Notes: a model not told the origin generated them from the letters alone. DNA of 64,000 nucleotides from Cyrtodaria siliqua (GCA_037043455.1 JAWPHD010004371.1:124001-188000), one strand, 5' to 3'. Counted from the first letter of the stretch, positions 22,681 through 35,090 are shown. Numbers and translations: made by a program.

Positions 22681-23699
22681 TAAACTTGAATTCGGTACGC
22701 AGATCATGACATACTTTCTGATTACGGTATGTTTGGTTATTTGGTAAACATGTATGCGTTTTGCGACTAACTTTCAAACTGAGTATGTTTACTACGATAT
22801 CCAAAATCACTTACATACAAGCTAATTGATCCATTTTGATTGATGTTCACTGTCAGGGATATGCTGTTATTTTCAGTTTTTCAGATGGTACATTTTTTAA
22901 GATTTAATAACTTATATCGACCTCGCCTTAGAACAATCGGTATTTGGACATCAATCCATGTGATATTCTCAGATGGTTTTGTCTGCTAACTGAAAGGAAC
23001 TCAAGCGAAATTTAACATTGGTCTCTGCTCAACAATGGTTTACTTTTGATATGATATCCACAAGAGTTACCCACGCTTATGGTTGGTTAAACCAAAGTAT
23101 TGAATTGTAAAATAGAAAATGGTCGTACTTTGTGCAAATAACTACGACAGTGTAATTGCACTTGCTTTTCAATGGAGAATCGTATTGCTTTTTAAATTGT
23201 ATTCAACAAACCGAGTTTGAAATGGCAGTAATACATTGTATGGATAGAATGGTTAAATATCGTTGTATGAGAAACGGCAGCCCTTGAATGAAGTAGGTAC
23301 AATGAAAGGAAATTAGTGATTAAACGACTTTAAAGTTATGTCTATTTGTATATATGCCTGATTTGTATTAGCCAAAGCGTGTTTTATTAATCTTTAACAT
23401 ATGTATAAACAAATCAATTCGCAAGTTAAATATCGCACTTTGATAAATATGCTTGCTGTCAACAACCTGCTTTTCCTGTTTAGTAGGACACCAAGAACGC
23501 AGTAACGCATGTCCTTGCTGCTGCTACCAGGTTCCGTGTTTAACGAAATACCTGTATATTCGTATATTCAAGTATACGTTTTTATAGAAGGACATACGTG
23601 GGATCAATGTGCAGAGAACAACTTTGAAATCGGCAACATTATTGTGTTCATGCTGCGTAGTCAACAGGCTTGCGCAGATGATAACAAGCTTGATGACAG

Positions 23700-23735
23700 A
23701 GAGGGGGTGGGGGAGGGGTGGGGGGACACCACGTT
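23700..23735. repeat. G-rich tract
   Basis: GAGGGGGTGGGGGAGGGGTG and a further GGGG run give at least four G-runs of three or more within 30 bases, a potential G-quadruplex on the plus strand. It is missing from the paralogue near 55,205. Confidence 0.55.
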
Positions 23736-23891
23736 AACTTGTTAACATGATGAGTGTGACTGGCACAACAAAAAATAAAATTGCATAATCTCATTTTCTA
23801 CATGTTAAACAAATTTGCCAGAACTTAACACAGTCTTGCTTATTAAGTAAAACAAATTTGAGACTGTATTAATGTTTTCCAATATAACAAC

Positions 23892-24197
23892 AAAAGAAAT
23901 ATAAAAAGATCGGACAGGGAAAGTAGCATTCAAGGAGGACAGTAAACCACAAAACACAGAAACAAACACGCAAACAGACAAACAAGAAGGCAAAAGCAAT
24001 AATAAATGCAAACGACATCACAAACACAAAAAGGGTTGACAATAGGGCTACCGCCTTGGAACGGTCAGTGGCAAAGTAGGCCACTGGGGGTTTTAACCGG
24101 TTCTAGGGTGCACCAAACCTCACACTTACCCTACTGTCATCCCATTAAAACAGGACAGTGTAAATAAAGAAATCCCCGCCATGATCTAATCTCTAAC
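23892..24197 (-). mobile_element. RT-element 3' tail, minus strand, with empty paralogous site
   Basis: Reverse complement of the tail from GTTAGAGATTAGATCATGGC to the CCCTGTCCGATC terminus, about 306 bp. The second duplicate at about 55,244 joins the flanks directly (AATATAACAACA then TTGATTTAAAT). Only an AACA-like word is shared at the two edges, so there is no convincing target duplication. Confidence 0.9.
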
Positions 24198-25009
24198 ACT
24201 GATTTAAATTAGTTACATGAACAAGTCCGCTTGACGTGATAATTGGCGGTAATTTACGACAGCCCTTTAATCGGAAATGTTGCAGGTGCTAAATGTATGT
24301 GTCGAAGGTGAGATTCCGCCATTGAATGTCGGTATTTGTTGAATACAGGAACGTTGAACGGCGTATTATTAAATAAAATGTGTTGAGATTTCATTAAATA
24401 ACGTGTTTTTAAAGTTCAGTATGAAATCAACATTGATCTCAACCACAGATATCGCAATTAGGTTCATGCAGTTGAAAGCTTGACGAGTCAATGGTCGGTA
24501 ATTTACTACACCCCTTTCTGAATTACAGTTATAGATCTACAATGCTAATTATAATTGAAAACGCAAATGTTTCTTTTTTATTGAATTTCTAGATATGGAA
24601 TTGAAGTCATCATGCAAAATGTGAATGAAGTAGAGCATGTCGTATGCAACTGTTTTTCGCCATATGTTAACCTTTGGAGCAAAGAGATTTGTGTACTAGC
24701 ATAAAATGCAATCTTGAATTCTGAACAATGAAAAAAACAACCAACAGCGGACTAAAAGCAATCGACAATAAAACAGGATACGTTTTTAAATATATTGAGT
24801 GTATCAATAATTTTTAATGTATGGCTATAGGTCAGAGGTGTGACGTCTGTTTGGAAAGGTTTCACTCCATTTCTTATCTCGCTTTCCTATCTACGTCAAT
24901 TAAAGTTAACATTACGTGGTCCCGCCTTAATTTTATTCAGCGATAAGAAATCTTATATTAGCAGGATTTTATAACGGATATTTCGACAATAAAACACGAT
25001 TTAAAACAT

Positions 25010-25170
25010 ATTTTACTGAATAAAATGCTATAACATGTTTAAAATTACCTACTAAATGTTTTCATTTTACAATATGCAAACTTGTTAAGACGAAATTAAG
25101 ATTTTATTTCATACCCCTAGCCAACCCCGTTTTCGCTTCTTGGAGAAGGGGTTGGATGGGGTATGAAAAT
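25010..25170. repeat. Hairpin-bearing repeat block, copy 1
   Basis: CATACCCC, CCAACCCC, a 19-base loop with GCTTCTTGGAG, then GGGGTTGG and GGGGTATG form an 8+8 bp stem (25,110-25,165) beside an AT-rich block with TTACAATATGCAAAC. A paralogous copy lies at 56,270-56,400, and a third in inverted orientation at 34,926-35,090, outside any macrosatellite unit. Confidence 0.75.
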
Positions 25171-26718
25171 GAATACTCGAACCACGTAATGAACAACGCA
25201 CATACATCCTACGATTTGCTTTCAAACACCATTTGAATATCATAGTGAGCATATTGAAGACAGGGAAACACTTTTAGTCAATATTTGATTTTACTCCACG
25301 AGAAAAAAAACTCCTTTGGCGATTTTATCCATAAGGAAAGGTAACTATGTTTCATTATTAAATATTATATATAAACGGGATTCATGCAAATACGCGCCCA
25401 CACTTAAACAAGGTAATTTAACATGTTTATATCTGCACAGAGTTCAAAATGTTTTAGTATTTGGAACCTAAACATGCATATGCTTTGATTAAGGCACGGA
25501 TCTTTATTTATCTATTAATTTGGAAGTTAATACTAGTATGTACTTAGCAAATGCAATAGTTTACCTATTATGTACGGTAAGTCGTCAGTAACAACTGTAT
25601 GCAATTGTGTGCAAAGAGGCATAACTACTCAGAGAAAATCCCAACCCACAGTAATGCAATAACAATAATAAAACAAATAATAAAATAGAGTACACAATAA
25701 TGTCTCTAAAATGGCGCCTACAATGTTGTTTTGTCAAACAGAGAGCAATCCATTCATTTATCATTGCCGAGAAAGATATTTGAAAAGAAGAGATACGTTA
25801 AGGAATTTATCTCATAAATCTTAAACTCCATATAACTATACAAATGGCATTAATATATATATTGATTTGCACAATATCGACGCGAATATAAGAAATAAAA
25901 CGGAAGTGACAACCTGCACTCAATCAACAGATTCCAGAAAACAGTGTCTAGAAGACACCCGCCAATTGGAAATATTTACATTGGAGATCTGAATATCAGA
26001 AATGCAATCAGACATCGGCATGCTTCTACCAAAGTAAGACACATGTTACTAGTGATTACTGTTAGCTTTCTCAAACGGGTCTACTACTCAATTTCAGATG
26101 TGCGAATATGCTGATTTTCACATATCCTTGCATGATTAAATAATAAGCATTCTAACAGAAACTTAGCAAACTTGTTTACGGTTAATGTCATATTTAAGTA
26201 TATAGCATTGCTATTGCATTAATGATATTACATGTACAGACAATAAAGTAACGATACAAAATATACATGTATGATAAAAAATAACATCATTTAAGGACGA
26301 TTTGATTTTAATTTTAAAAAAATGTATTGCACACCTTGTTTTAACGATATAGTGCACCATAACATTATACGCAAACTCGGAATTTCCCAATATTGACAAT
26401 ATTGAACAACGTTATTATCTATGTTGCATCATTAGTAGTTACCGAAATAATGTGATAAATGATATACAAATCACTGTTATATGATAATTTTCCGATAGTA
26501 TTACTTAGTTCATTGTTTACTCAGTCGATACATGGATGTTCCGATTGATGCTTTAGCAATATCATGTCTAATTAGGAATCGTTATTACATGCAAAAATAC
26601 TACTGTTGTTGATATTACGAACCTGGCTAAAATTACAAAAACATAAATGGAACTCGTTAGAAGATATGCTTGATTATTGTCGGAAATATTTGCGGAATAT
26701 GAATACATGTATTATCAT

Positions 26719-26995
26719 TGTAGCATGGTCGGTGACATTTCCTTTGATGAATGCAGAGCATTAACTCGTTTAATTTAGGATTACTAAAGGGGCGTGGCTT
26801 TACCGTACTACAATTACCAGGTATTGTAATTTAGAGTAGGGTCACTATGACGTTTTACACCATGTACCAGTACACCATCCTACACAAAAGGTAAAGTCTG
26901 TCTCAGCTCGTTGGTTATTTAAACACCTCGATGGGCTTCACCCATCTCTGTGTTTAAATAAGCCAACTCGCTGAGACCAGACTCTATCTATTACA
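26719..26995. mobile_element. ~275-bp copy-specific insertion with foldback end
   Basis: Present only in copy 1: at about 58,490 the flanks TTATCAAT and TTTTTCGATGTCACGGCC join directly. At 26,894-26,983 it contains a near-perfect inverted repeat: AGTCTG, CTCAGC, TATTTAAACA, TCGATGGG, a 5-base loop, then CCCATC, TGTTTAAATA, GCTGAG, CAGACT. No coding content. Confidence 0.7.
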
Positions 26996-27354
26996 TACCA
27001 TGTTCGATGTCGCGGCCAACTTACACTTTATTTGACATGCTGTCGACAACTCGAACGTGAATACATGCACGCATTTTAACCGATTTTAGACAATTATCAT
27101 TGTCATAGTGCTAATAGTATATATCAAATTCAAACAGAAAATATAACATTCAACGAACTAAGTTAACCAACAAATTACATATAAACCAAATCAATTAAAA
27201 GGATCACTGAAAACAGGCATAGTATATGAAATTACTAGCATAAAATGGTTGAAATGAAGGCTACCACCTTTTTGCGATGTCACATGCTTTGCTTTGTATT
27301 ATTATTGTAATTATTGTTTTTTTTAATGCTTGTGTTTTGGTTGACTGTGATCTG

Positions 27355-27690
27355 TGTAAAGAAGGATAAAAATATCGGACAGGGAAAACAGCATTCAAGG
27401 ACGACAGTCAACCACAAAACACAAAAATAAACACGCAAACAGACAAACGAAAAGGCAAAAGTAATAAAAAATGCAAACGACATCACAAACACAAACGGGT
27501 TGACAATAGGGCTACCGCCTTGGAACGGTCAGTGGCAAAGTAGGCCACTGGGGGTTAAAACCGGTTCTAGGGTGCACCAAACCTCACACTTACCCTACTG
27601 TCATCCCATTAAAACAGGACAGTGTAAATAAAGAAATCCCCGCCATGATCTAAACTCTAACCAACAAGGCAGCATCAATAGGCAATAAGT
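27355..27690 (-). mobile_element. RT-element 3' tail, minus strand, with empty paralogous site
   Basis: Complete tail from TTGCCTATTGATGCTGCCTT to the terminus, reverse-complemented. The paralogue at about 58,930 reads GATCTCTGAAAGTTACATG without it, so the insertion sits between GATCTGTGT and AAGTTACATG. No target duplication is evident. Confidence 0.9.
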
Positions 27691-28201
27691 TACATGTTCT
27701 TTTCGACATTTATTCCTACTTCAAACGTCCTTACTTCTACCTTTTAGCTACACGACATCTAACATCATAGCCTTTAACTTCAATACCACTACGGTATGAC
27801 GTCATACTTCTTATGGCTTGAATTTAGGAATAATGAATCGAGCATTTACGAAGTTAACAACCATGAAGTTAGAAGTTCAAAGTGTTGAAATTAGAACTAT
27901 TGAAGTTAGCATGGTTAGATGACTTGTAAAGAAGATAGAAGTAATGCAGTCACTTCTAAAATGTAATTAAGTTATGGTTTATGGTCATAGCGCAACACAA
28001 ACTTTACCAAAATACCCTTTTATTTTTATTTGATAAAACAGCAATCCCTGTTACATCGTTGTGAACAATTTCTTGCAACAGCCGTCTTATCCCGGGTTGA
28101 GCAGACCTCAATATGTATAGTCAATAGTACAACAATTTGAACAATCCCGAAGATAGTATGCATATGAAGGTAACATGGCAATGTGGTTTCACGTCATTCC
28201 A

Positions 28202-28467
28202 TGGCTTTATTTACACTGTCCCGTTTTATTGTGTTGACAGTAGGGTAAGTATGATGTTTGGTGCACCCTAGAACTTGGTTTTAACCCCCAGCGGCATATT
28301 TTGCCTCTCACCACTCCAAGGCGGTAGCCCTATTGTCAACCTTTTGTGTTTTTGATGTCTTTTTAGGCCTTTTATTCATCTTTAAATTTGTTCTGTGTTT
28401 CTGTGTGTTTCTGGTTGGCTATTGTCTCGATTGCCGCTTTTCCTGTTCGATTTTTATGTCTATATTC
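28202..28467 (+). mobile_element. RT-element 3' tail, second subfamily, with empty paralogous site
   Basis: Starts at CTTTATTTACACTGTCCCG and ends at CTTTTCCTGTTCGATTTTTA plus TGTCTATATT. In the second duplicate (60,755-60,768) CATTCCATGG is followed by GTGTGAAC and then CCAATGTCTAAC. Here GTGTGAA is lost at the insertion, i.e. a short target deletion rather than a duplication. Confidence 0.9.
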
Positions 28468-29096
28468 CCATTGTCTAACAAAATGCTTTGCCCGCACATA
28501 GGTCCACACTGCACCACAAACAAAGATAAATTAAATTTAAAAACAAAAGGACAATACACAGCAAAAAGCGTGGTGAAGACAGGGTTACCGACCGAACGGC
28601 AGTAGGCAATAATTATAACATCGTAATGTATTTGAGTCGCTTTTTAAATGTGCGTATGCACTAAACAAGGTTCTATGATCAAAACAATGTAATTATTGTT
28701 GATGACAATAACTGTCTGGAAACACTAATGTTCAAGTACACGTTTGCCCGGAAATGTGAACGACTCAGGATAAATAACATGTTTTATCATTACTCATATG
28801 ATGCAGTAAATATATAAATAAAAATGCTAAATATAATTTTATGATTTAACAACAAAGACACTACGATCCATCTAGTAGATTTTAAGGCACATTATAACTG
28901 AGACACAATTATGAATGACACCAAACACTCTACTAGTCGACTCTGTTCACTTTAAAACCAGAAAATTGCCTCTGTGATTTCGTTTAACAACCAAATGGCA
29001 TTCTTACGTTGTCCTTTATTTCCACTGACAAGTGTTGTTGATTATTTTCTAATCAATCATTCAATACAAGTATCATCTCAGGTTTTAAATACTTAA

Positions 29097-29428
29097 AGAA
29101 ATATATAAAGATCGGACAGGGAAAGTAGCATTCAAGGAGGACAGTCAACCACAAAACACAGAAACAAACACGCAAACAGACAAACAAGTAGGCAAAACTA
29201 ATAATAAATACAAACGACATCACAAACACACAAAAGGGTTGGCAATAGGGCTACCGCCTTGGAACGGACAGTGGAGAAAGTAGGCCACTGGGGTTTAAAC
29301 CGGTTCTAGGATGAACCAAACTCACACTTACCATACTGTCATCCCATTAAAACAGGACAGTGTAAATAACGAAATCCCCAGCCATGATCTAATCTCTAAA
29401 CAACAAGGCCGCATCAATAGGCAATATA
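29097..29428 (-). mobile_element. RT-element 3' tail, minus strand, with empty paralogous site
   Basis: Reverse-complement tail from CTTATATTGCCTATTGATGC to the terminus. The second duplicate at about 61,402 reads CTTAAGTGGAAATCACAATT across the site. No target duplication; a few bases (AGTGG) appear lost. Confidence 0.9.
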
Positions 29429-29529
29429 AGATGAAATAACAATTATCGACCTCGCCCTTGGACCTGTCGCTAATTGTAATAAATAAACATAAGTATGAAT
29501 GTTTTGTTTAGACACAATACCCACACAGA

Positions 29530-29690
29530 TGAAGTAAAGGCATGACACAAACATAAAATGTTAATAATAGGGCTACCACCGTTAAATGGTCAAAGAAGGC
29601 CGCTGATGGTTTAAACCAGGTTTATCAGCCTTACCCTATTGTATCCCAATACAACCGGACATTGTACGTTACTATATCTCCGCCAGAATA
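29530..29690 (-). mobile_element. Old RT-element tail, shared by both C units
   Basis: Degenerate reverse-complement tail (GACACAAACATAAAATGTT, AATAGGGCTACCACC, TTTAAACCAGGTTTATCAGC, ACCGGACATTGTACG). The same insertion, diverged, is at 61,525-61,680, so it predates the pair duplication. Confidence 0.75.
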
Positions 29691-30517
29691 TATCTTAAAC
29701 GTAATGGATGTTAAAGTAGCAATTACAACAGAAGTTGGTTGTTGTTTTAATCAGACGGTTATAAATGCAGCATGTATACGAATACATTACATACAGTTTC
29801 TACATTATTGTTCTGCGACATATTGTAGAGCAAAAGTATATGTATGTACACGTGTAATGTCATTACGTGCAAGTGTAAGGTATACTAATCGCTACTTTAA
29901 ACACACATTATGACCGAATATAGTACAGCTTTATTATTTCCAACAACTGCTTATCGACATTTAATATCCGCCTGCCTTCCTGCCTGACCACACGCCCGAC
30001 AGTTCGCCCGTCTGTCGGCTTGTTTTTCTGTCTATCTATCCATCGTAGTCTTAATGCTTATATTATATAATTTTCCTGTTAAGCCAACACTTATAAATGT
30101 TAAATATGAAATTATACTGACGAAAACATACATATCATCATGATCATAACAAGCAAGTTTTAATAAAGAATATCCACAATTGTAATAGATTTAAGGTACC
30201 GATCATAGCAGGTCACATATATAAAACAGTATGAGAAGCATACAATATACTTAAGAGGTCACGATGGAGCATTACATTATTTTAATTGTTATTTAATGAC
30301 TTATCAACGCATTATCTTTTTTGATCGCGGGGAGGATACATAGATTTCTATAAACTTTGTTCTGTTCTTACATTTTATATGTCAGTCAAAAACGCATTTA
30401 TGAAAGACATATTGAATCAGAAAGACCAAAGAAATCCATCTAAGCTCGAAAGCGCGACATCTGGATTAAGTGTTCGCCATGTTATTTTCTTTGCAACTAA
30501 TGTCGAATATGTTTAAA

Positions 30518-30775
30518 TGATTGGTGCACCCGTGCTGAGTGGTAAAAGTCTCTAACTTGAAATCACTTGCCCTTAACCACTGTTGGTTCGAGTCGTCAAG
30601 GGACCAGAATCCTGATATGGGAAGCTATCCAGCTATTACAGATCGTCGATGTTTCGCCGTAAGAGCACCTGTATTCTTCCTCAACCATTAGAAGCTGAAT
30701 AATCGTCATATGACCTTAGCTGTTGGTGCGACTAGAAAATCCAATCAATCCATCCAATTATCTTATAATGAGTAT
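30518..30775 (+). mobile_element. tRNA-Ser-derived SINE, copy in C unit 3
   Basis: The head contains GTGC-TGAGTGGTAAAAGTC (A box region), AACTTGAAATCAC (the anticodon loop of a tRNA-Ser with UGA), a long variable-arm region and GGTTCGAGTC (B box). The body (CCTGATATGGGAAGCTATCC, ACAGATCGTCGATGTTTCGC) and the tail (GTATTCTTCCTCAACCATTA, GAAGCTG, TCATATGACCTTAGCTGTTG, GTGCGACTAGAAAATCCAAT) follow. The tail is of the type shared by many bivalve SINEs (recognition from general knowledge). The internal RNA polymerase III promoter is partly decayed in the A box. Confidence 0.85.
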
Positions 30776-31364
30776 TAACAATATGCAATATACGCCCTTC
30801 TAGAGATATGTCTGATGTAATAATGCATTTCTGTTATTCCTCTCTTACCTTTTTGGAGTGTGTTTAGTAGTATGGCAGACGTACATAATGCCTTGTTACT
30901 GAGTCTAACATTGCACTTTGTTAAATTGACGTGTAAGCTTTGAGGAATGTAAAGCCGTCTACAAAATCGGATTACTTTTCGTTTGAAATACCTGTTCATT
31001 TGATTCGTGCATAAGAGTTGTTAAGTGGAATTAAACAATATGTCTCAATTTAAATTGATACTGCGCAATTATAAACTAAGAACACGTTTATCCTTTTAGA
31101 TAAATGTGTTAATTTATTCATAGCTTTGTTGTAAAACATTAAACTAAGGGAATATATATATATTATGTAAAGTAACAGCTAATATTAACACATTCAATAC
31201 ATACGCTGCAGTCCAAGGTCATTTATTGTATTACTACAAGGACAATGTCAAATTTGCTTTATAGTCATATTTGCTAACTTACGCGAGTCATATATATCAA
31301 TGCATTTAGTATTTGAAAATACAGATTCTCAGAAATTACAGCATAGTAAAGGTTTGTGGGAGGG

Positions 31365-33475
31365 CACACACAAAGAAAGATACAAATATCGGACTGGGAA
31401 AGCAGCATTCAAGAACGACAGTCAACCACAAAATGCAAAATTAAACACGCAAACAGACAAACGAGAAGGAAAAAGTAATAAAAAATGCAAACGACATCAC
31501 AAACCACAAAAAGGTTGACAATAGGGCTACACGCATTGGAACGGTCAGTGGCAACAAAGGCCACTGAGAGTTTAGCCGGTTTTAGGGTGCACCAAACTTA
31601 CCCTACCTGTCATCCCATTAAAACAGGACAGTATAAATAAAGAACTCCCCGCCATGATCTAATCTCTAACCAACAAGACAGCATCAATAGGCAATATAGG
31701 TAAAACACAAATATGCTCGTGAAAATATAATACAAAAACACAATAGCCAAGAAAGCCACAATGAAGGTACTCAGAGACTTGGCAGAAGCCAGAACAACAA
31801 GGGAACTTACTATTAAGGGCACGACAAGAAAGATCATAGACAAACATCAAACGCCACCGTCACATTTGGCTTTAGGTAGGCGTCATCATAGGATCCATAG
31901 CCTGTCCGGTGATGGTATAATTAAAGAGGAAAGCATAGAGGGGAACTGTAAAAGGGTCCACCACCAAGCATGCAGTACGTTGCAAAAATGACTGGGTCAT
32001 AACCTGCTTGTGATAAACTTTATCTGCTGATTTATTCTCTTAATTGTGTTTGTTGCTCTCAAAGGACCACCTTTATCAGTATTTAATATAGCAATTTAAC
32101 ACAAAGAAAAAACTACAAGCGGGCCTCAGTTTATATTCCTGAGGTATACACATTGAGGCCCACTCTTAGTTTTTTTATTCTATAGCATTGCTATATTGAG
32201 GGTAAGAATAGGGTAACAACACTTTATAATTTACTTTAATGAAAAAATATATGTTTATAATTAGCTTTTGAATACAAAACTTATCTGTTATTTCTTAATT
32301 GTTTTTAGACCAAAAATCCAGAGCACAACACAATAAATACTACACACATTCTTTAATGTGTTATTATGTGTACTGTCACAATGCTTTATTGGATGGGCCT
32401 CATAAACTGACGAAAAATTGACACTAGCGTTCGTTTAGTGCAGTGTGGCTGCTGTAAAAAGTCTCCCCGTGCTACGAATCACAGTGTGTTCTTTTTTACT
32501 GGTCCTTTGGGATCAACGAGCCCATTTGGGGCTTTGAAGTAGAATACCGCTTAAGCCGGTGCAAGCAGGCATGATAAGTGTTGCTTCTTTTATTACTTCT
32601 CATGAACAGACTCAAAAAAACCGAGACTGCTGCTTTATTCTCTTAACTGTGTTTGTTGTTCTCAAAGGATCACCTTTAAACAGTATTTATTAACAAAGAT
32701 AGTATGAAAGTGATCAAGTATTTTACGAAGTTCATAAATCACATCACCATAGAAGTCAGGTTGTGATAGTCCTTGTCGCAGAAGAGTCCTATATTACTTT
32801 TATATTTGGAAAGAAGATCAGGGTTACGATAATAACATTTTGCCAAAGGTTTTACCGAATTGCCAAGGTAACGGTAACCCTGATTGAGTATCTTTTTAGT
32901 TATTCAAAGATTACGAATATTAAAGTCCTCAACTCGAGTACAAGCTCTTGAAAAACGAATTAGTTGAGACACATACACCCATAAGACAGAGATGCTCGGA
33001 AGCATCTCCCATCCAAGCTGGGGTTGTCAAATATTAAAATCATCTCTCTTGTCATAGATTTTGCTAATTATTTTACCATTTTCTAATCGAGAGATCTAAA
33101 TCAAGAACAGGAGCGTTATTATCAGATATATTAGCTTTGTTAAGCTGAAGTTCTTTAGGATAATTAGTATTAACTATAGTTGGAAAGGCTTCAATAACAA
33201 CTGCCTGGATAGTTGATGAAAGACCCAACTACGAAATCTCTTCGTAAAATATAAGCAAACTGCGACAAGTGTGACAGTTCGTACCCATAGGGATACCAAC
33301 AATTTGTCTATAAACGGTGGTTCCATTCCTGACGAAAATATTATCTAATAGGAAGATGAGTGCTTCACAAACGTCATAGCATGTCCACATAGTAGCAAGT
33401 AATCTTCTGAATACAATCCTCAAGTGACCCCCGCACCAGTATTTATACACAAAAAACGTTCCAAAACGAAATACC
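31365..33475 (-). pseudogene. RT element, minus strand, split by an insert
   Basis: Minus-strand reading from 33,475: WTCYDVCEALIFLLDNIFVR, YRQIVGIPMGTNC, degraded active-site region, then C-terminal RT blocks to about 32,700. A ~670-bp insert follows (separate entry), then the RT end (31,870-32,020) and the tail to 31,370 (ends CCCAGTCCGATATTTGTATC on the minus strand). The expected catalytic YLDD region near 33,170-33,220 is too degraded to read. Frame breaks are frequent. It abuts the end of macrosatellite unit 3. Confidence 0.85.
32024..32690. mobile_element. ~667-bp insert with 63-bp flanking direct repeats
   Basis: Interrupts the RT pseudogene. Its two ends are direct repeats of about 63 bases: 32,024-32,086 (CTGCTGATTTATTCTCTTAA, TGTGTTTGTTGCTCTC, GGACCACCTTTATCAG) and 32,627-32,690 (CTGCTGCTTTATTCTCTTAA, TGTGTTTGTTGTTCTC, GGATCACCTTTAAACAG). 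Next to the left repeat is a foldback, 32,087-32,195 (TATAGCAAT, AAAAACTA, GGGCCTCA with its complement). The segment 32,500-32,615 is the reverse complement of the B-unit hairpin-element relative. No TG-CA ends or coding region are seen, so very short LTRs are possible but unproven. Confidence 0.6.
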
Positions 33476-33639
33476 CAATTTGCACGAGAAAAAACTAACC
33501 GAGCAAGAAACGAATGACGACATTACGACTTATATGCTGTTCCAATAAAGAGAATAATTTCATTTACTCACTCTTAATGTCGTGGGTAAATCCATTATTC
33601 TCTTATTTTCAATCATGCAAAAACAGCAAATACGATCTT
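33476..33639. other. No recognisable feature
   Basis: AT-rich spacer without structure that I recognise. Confidence 0.4.
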
Positions 33640-34170
33640 AGGTAATAGGTGGTATATGTCCTTACACAGATAATAAATCTCAAGAAAACAAAATGCAATA
33701 TTATACATCAATAAATCTATAAATAAATGAATACATAACCCCACAAAAAATCAATCAATCAATAAGAAAACAATCAACAATATAAATAATAAATACGTTA
33801 TAAATAAACATGATGAACCAATGAATAAATTATCAATCAATCAATGAATAAATAAATTATCAATAAATAAATTATCAATAAATGAATTGTCAATATATAA
33901 ATAATCAATTAAATAAATAATCAAGAAATAATCAATCATTAATAAATTATCAATAAATAAATTATCAATAAATAAATTGTCAACACAATCATGAAAATAA
34001 ATAATCAATTAAATAAATAATCAATAAATAATCAATCATTAATCAATAAACTATCAATAAATAAATTGTCAACAAAATCATGAAATTAAATAAACAATTA
34101 AATAAATAATCAATAAATAATCATTAAATAATCGATCAATCGTGAATCAATAAATTAAAAAGAGTCGTAT
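33640..34170. repeat. AT-rich minisatellite (AATAAATAATCAAT-like)
   Basis: Irregular tandem array of AATAAAT, TATCAAT and TGTCAA steps with local units of 12-20 bases, e.g. the ATCAATAAATAAATT step repeated several times at 33,850-34,070. No open frame and no flanking terminal repeats. Confidence 0.85.
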
Positions 34171-34925
34171 CCCAACACATTTAAACTTAACACAACTACA
34201 CTAATCTTATCATAACTGAATGTAATCTCAAAATTATCGGAACTTTATTTCAACTGCATGTAATATTATATTTGAATGTAACATTTAATTATAATCATTA
34301 ATATTATTTGCGCTGAAATTGCAAGATTAAGGAATAGAACATTCAATCGACAATTTAAAGCAAGAAAAGGAAACCTATTACTGAACTATACATTATTATA
34401 CACTACTAATTTTTTTTTTTTTTTTTTTAAATGAGTCATTCTTTAGCAATAGAGAGGTCACAATTACTATGTAATAAGCAAGGTTTTCATATTAGAATAC
34501 GAACTGACGTGTCTCTAAGTCTACAAAAAAATGTTACCAATCGGAGAAAGACCAACGGAAATTTTCTAGGACATCTTTGTAGGCTACAAAGATACTATGC
34601 GTTAAACCAGATGTTAGGTCACTTTAATCGCATTTACAATTTACAGTTACTCGACAGGTTTTATAGCAAACTTATACACTTTTTTTCTTCTGGATGGTAT
34701 CGTTTGCTAGCAAAATGTGCTGAAAACCAAGTGAATTGTAAATAATATGCCACTACCACATGGTCTTTTAAAAAAAATATTAATATATTTAATTTAATTA
34801 CAGGAATCCTGACATACCAAAAGTCTTCAACTAAACCATATTTAGTGTGTCAGGTTACCATCTGCCTATCATTATAGAAGCATTATGTCACAATATATGC
34901 ATTACTTGGTCCGAGTATTAACTTT
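34171..34925. other. AT-rich DNA with a poly(T) run; no gene supported
   Basis: Contains a run of about 18 T at 34,411-34,428. Directly after it is a 104-codon open frame (34,431-34,745) with no recognisable motif, no paralogue and no clear codon bias, which I do not call a gene. Confidence 0.45.
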
Positions 34926-35090
34926 CCCTAATCCCATCCAACTCTTTCTCCAAGAAGCGAATATGGGATTGACTGGGGTATGAAATAAAACCTTAAGTTA
35001 CTCTCAAAAAGTTTGCATATTGTAAAATTACATTTAATAGGTAATTTTAAACAGGTTATCGCATTTATTCAATAAAATATGATTTTAAAC
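34926..35090. repeat. Hairpin-bearing repeat block, inverted third copy
   Basis: Reverse-complement relative of 25,010-25,165 and 56,270-56,400: a CCCATCCAAC arm, CTCCAAGAAGCGA loop, ATTGACTGGGGTATG arm, then AATAAAACCTTAA, GTTTGCATATTGTAAAA and AAATATGATTTTAAAC. The stem is less perfect here. Its presence outside a macrosatellite unit shows the block is an independent mobile repeat. Confidence 0.7.

Larger units (their letters stand above)
22690..31330. repeat. Macrosatellite unit 3 (A'-C)
   Basis: Pairs with 54,640-63,300 (anchors 23,080 to 54,640; 25,140 to 56,370; 26,400 to 58,190; 27,900 to 60,390; 28,900 to 61,200; 30,900 to 63,230). It is also an older paralogue of unit 2: 22,690-23,130 matches 10,560-11,010, 25,790-27,200 matches 11,050-12,330, and 27,700-27,970 matches 13,410-13,700. 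The 23,130-25,780 segment has no counterpart in the A halves of units 2 and 4. It ends at about 31,330 against an RT element. Confidence 0.9.

Noticed and set aside
23509..23745. 78-codon ORF ending in a Gly/Glu-rich tract
   Set aside because: The paralogue at 55,055-55,205 breaks the frame by indels and the C-terminal part is just the G-rich tract.
34431..34745. 104-codon ORF after a poly(T) run
   Set aside because: No motif, no paralogue, low-complexity surroundings; compatible with chance in AT-rich DNA.
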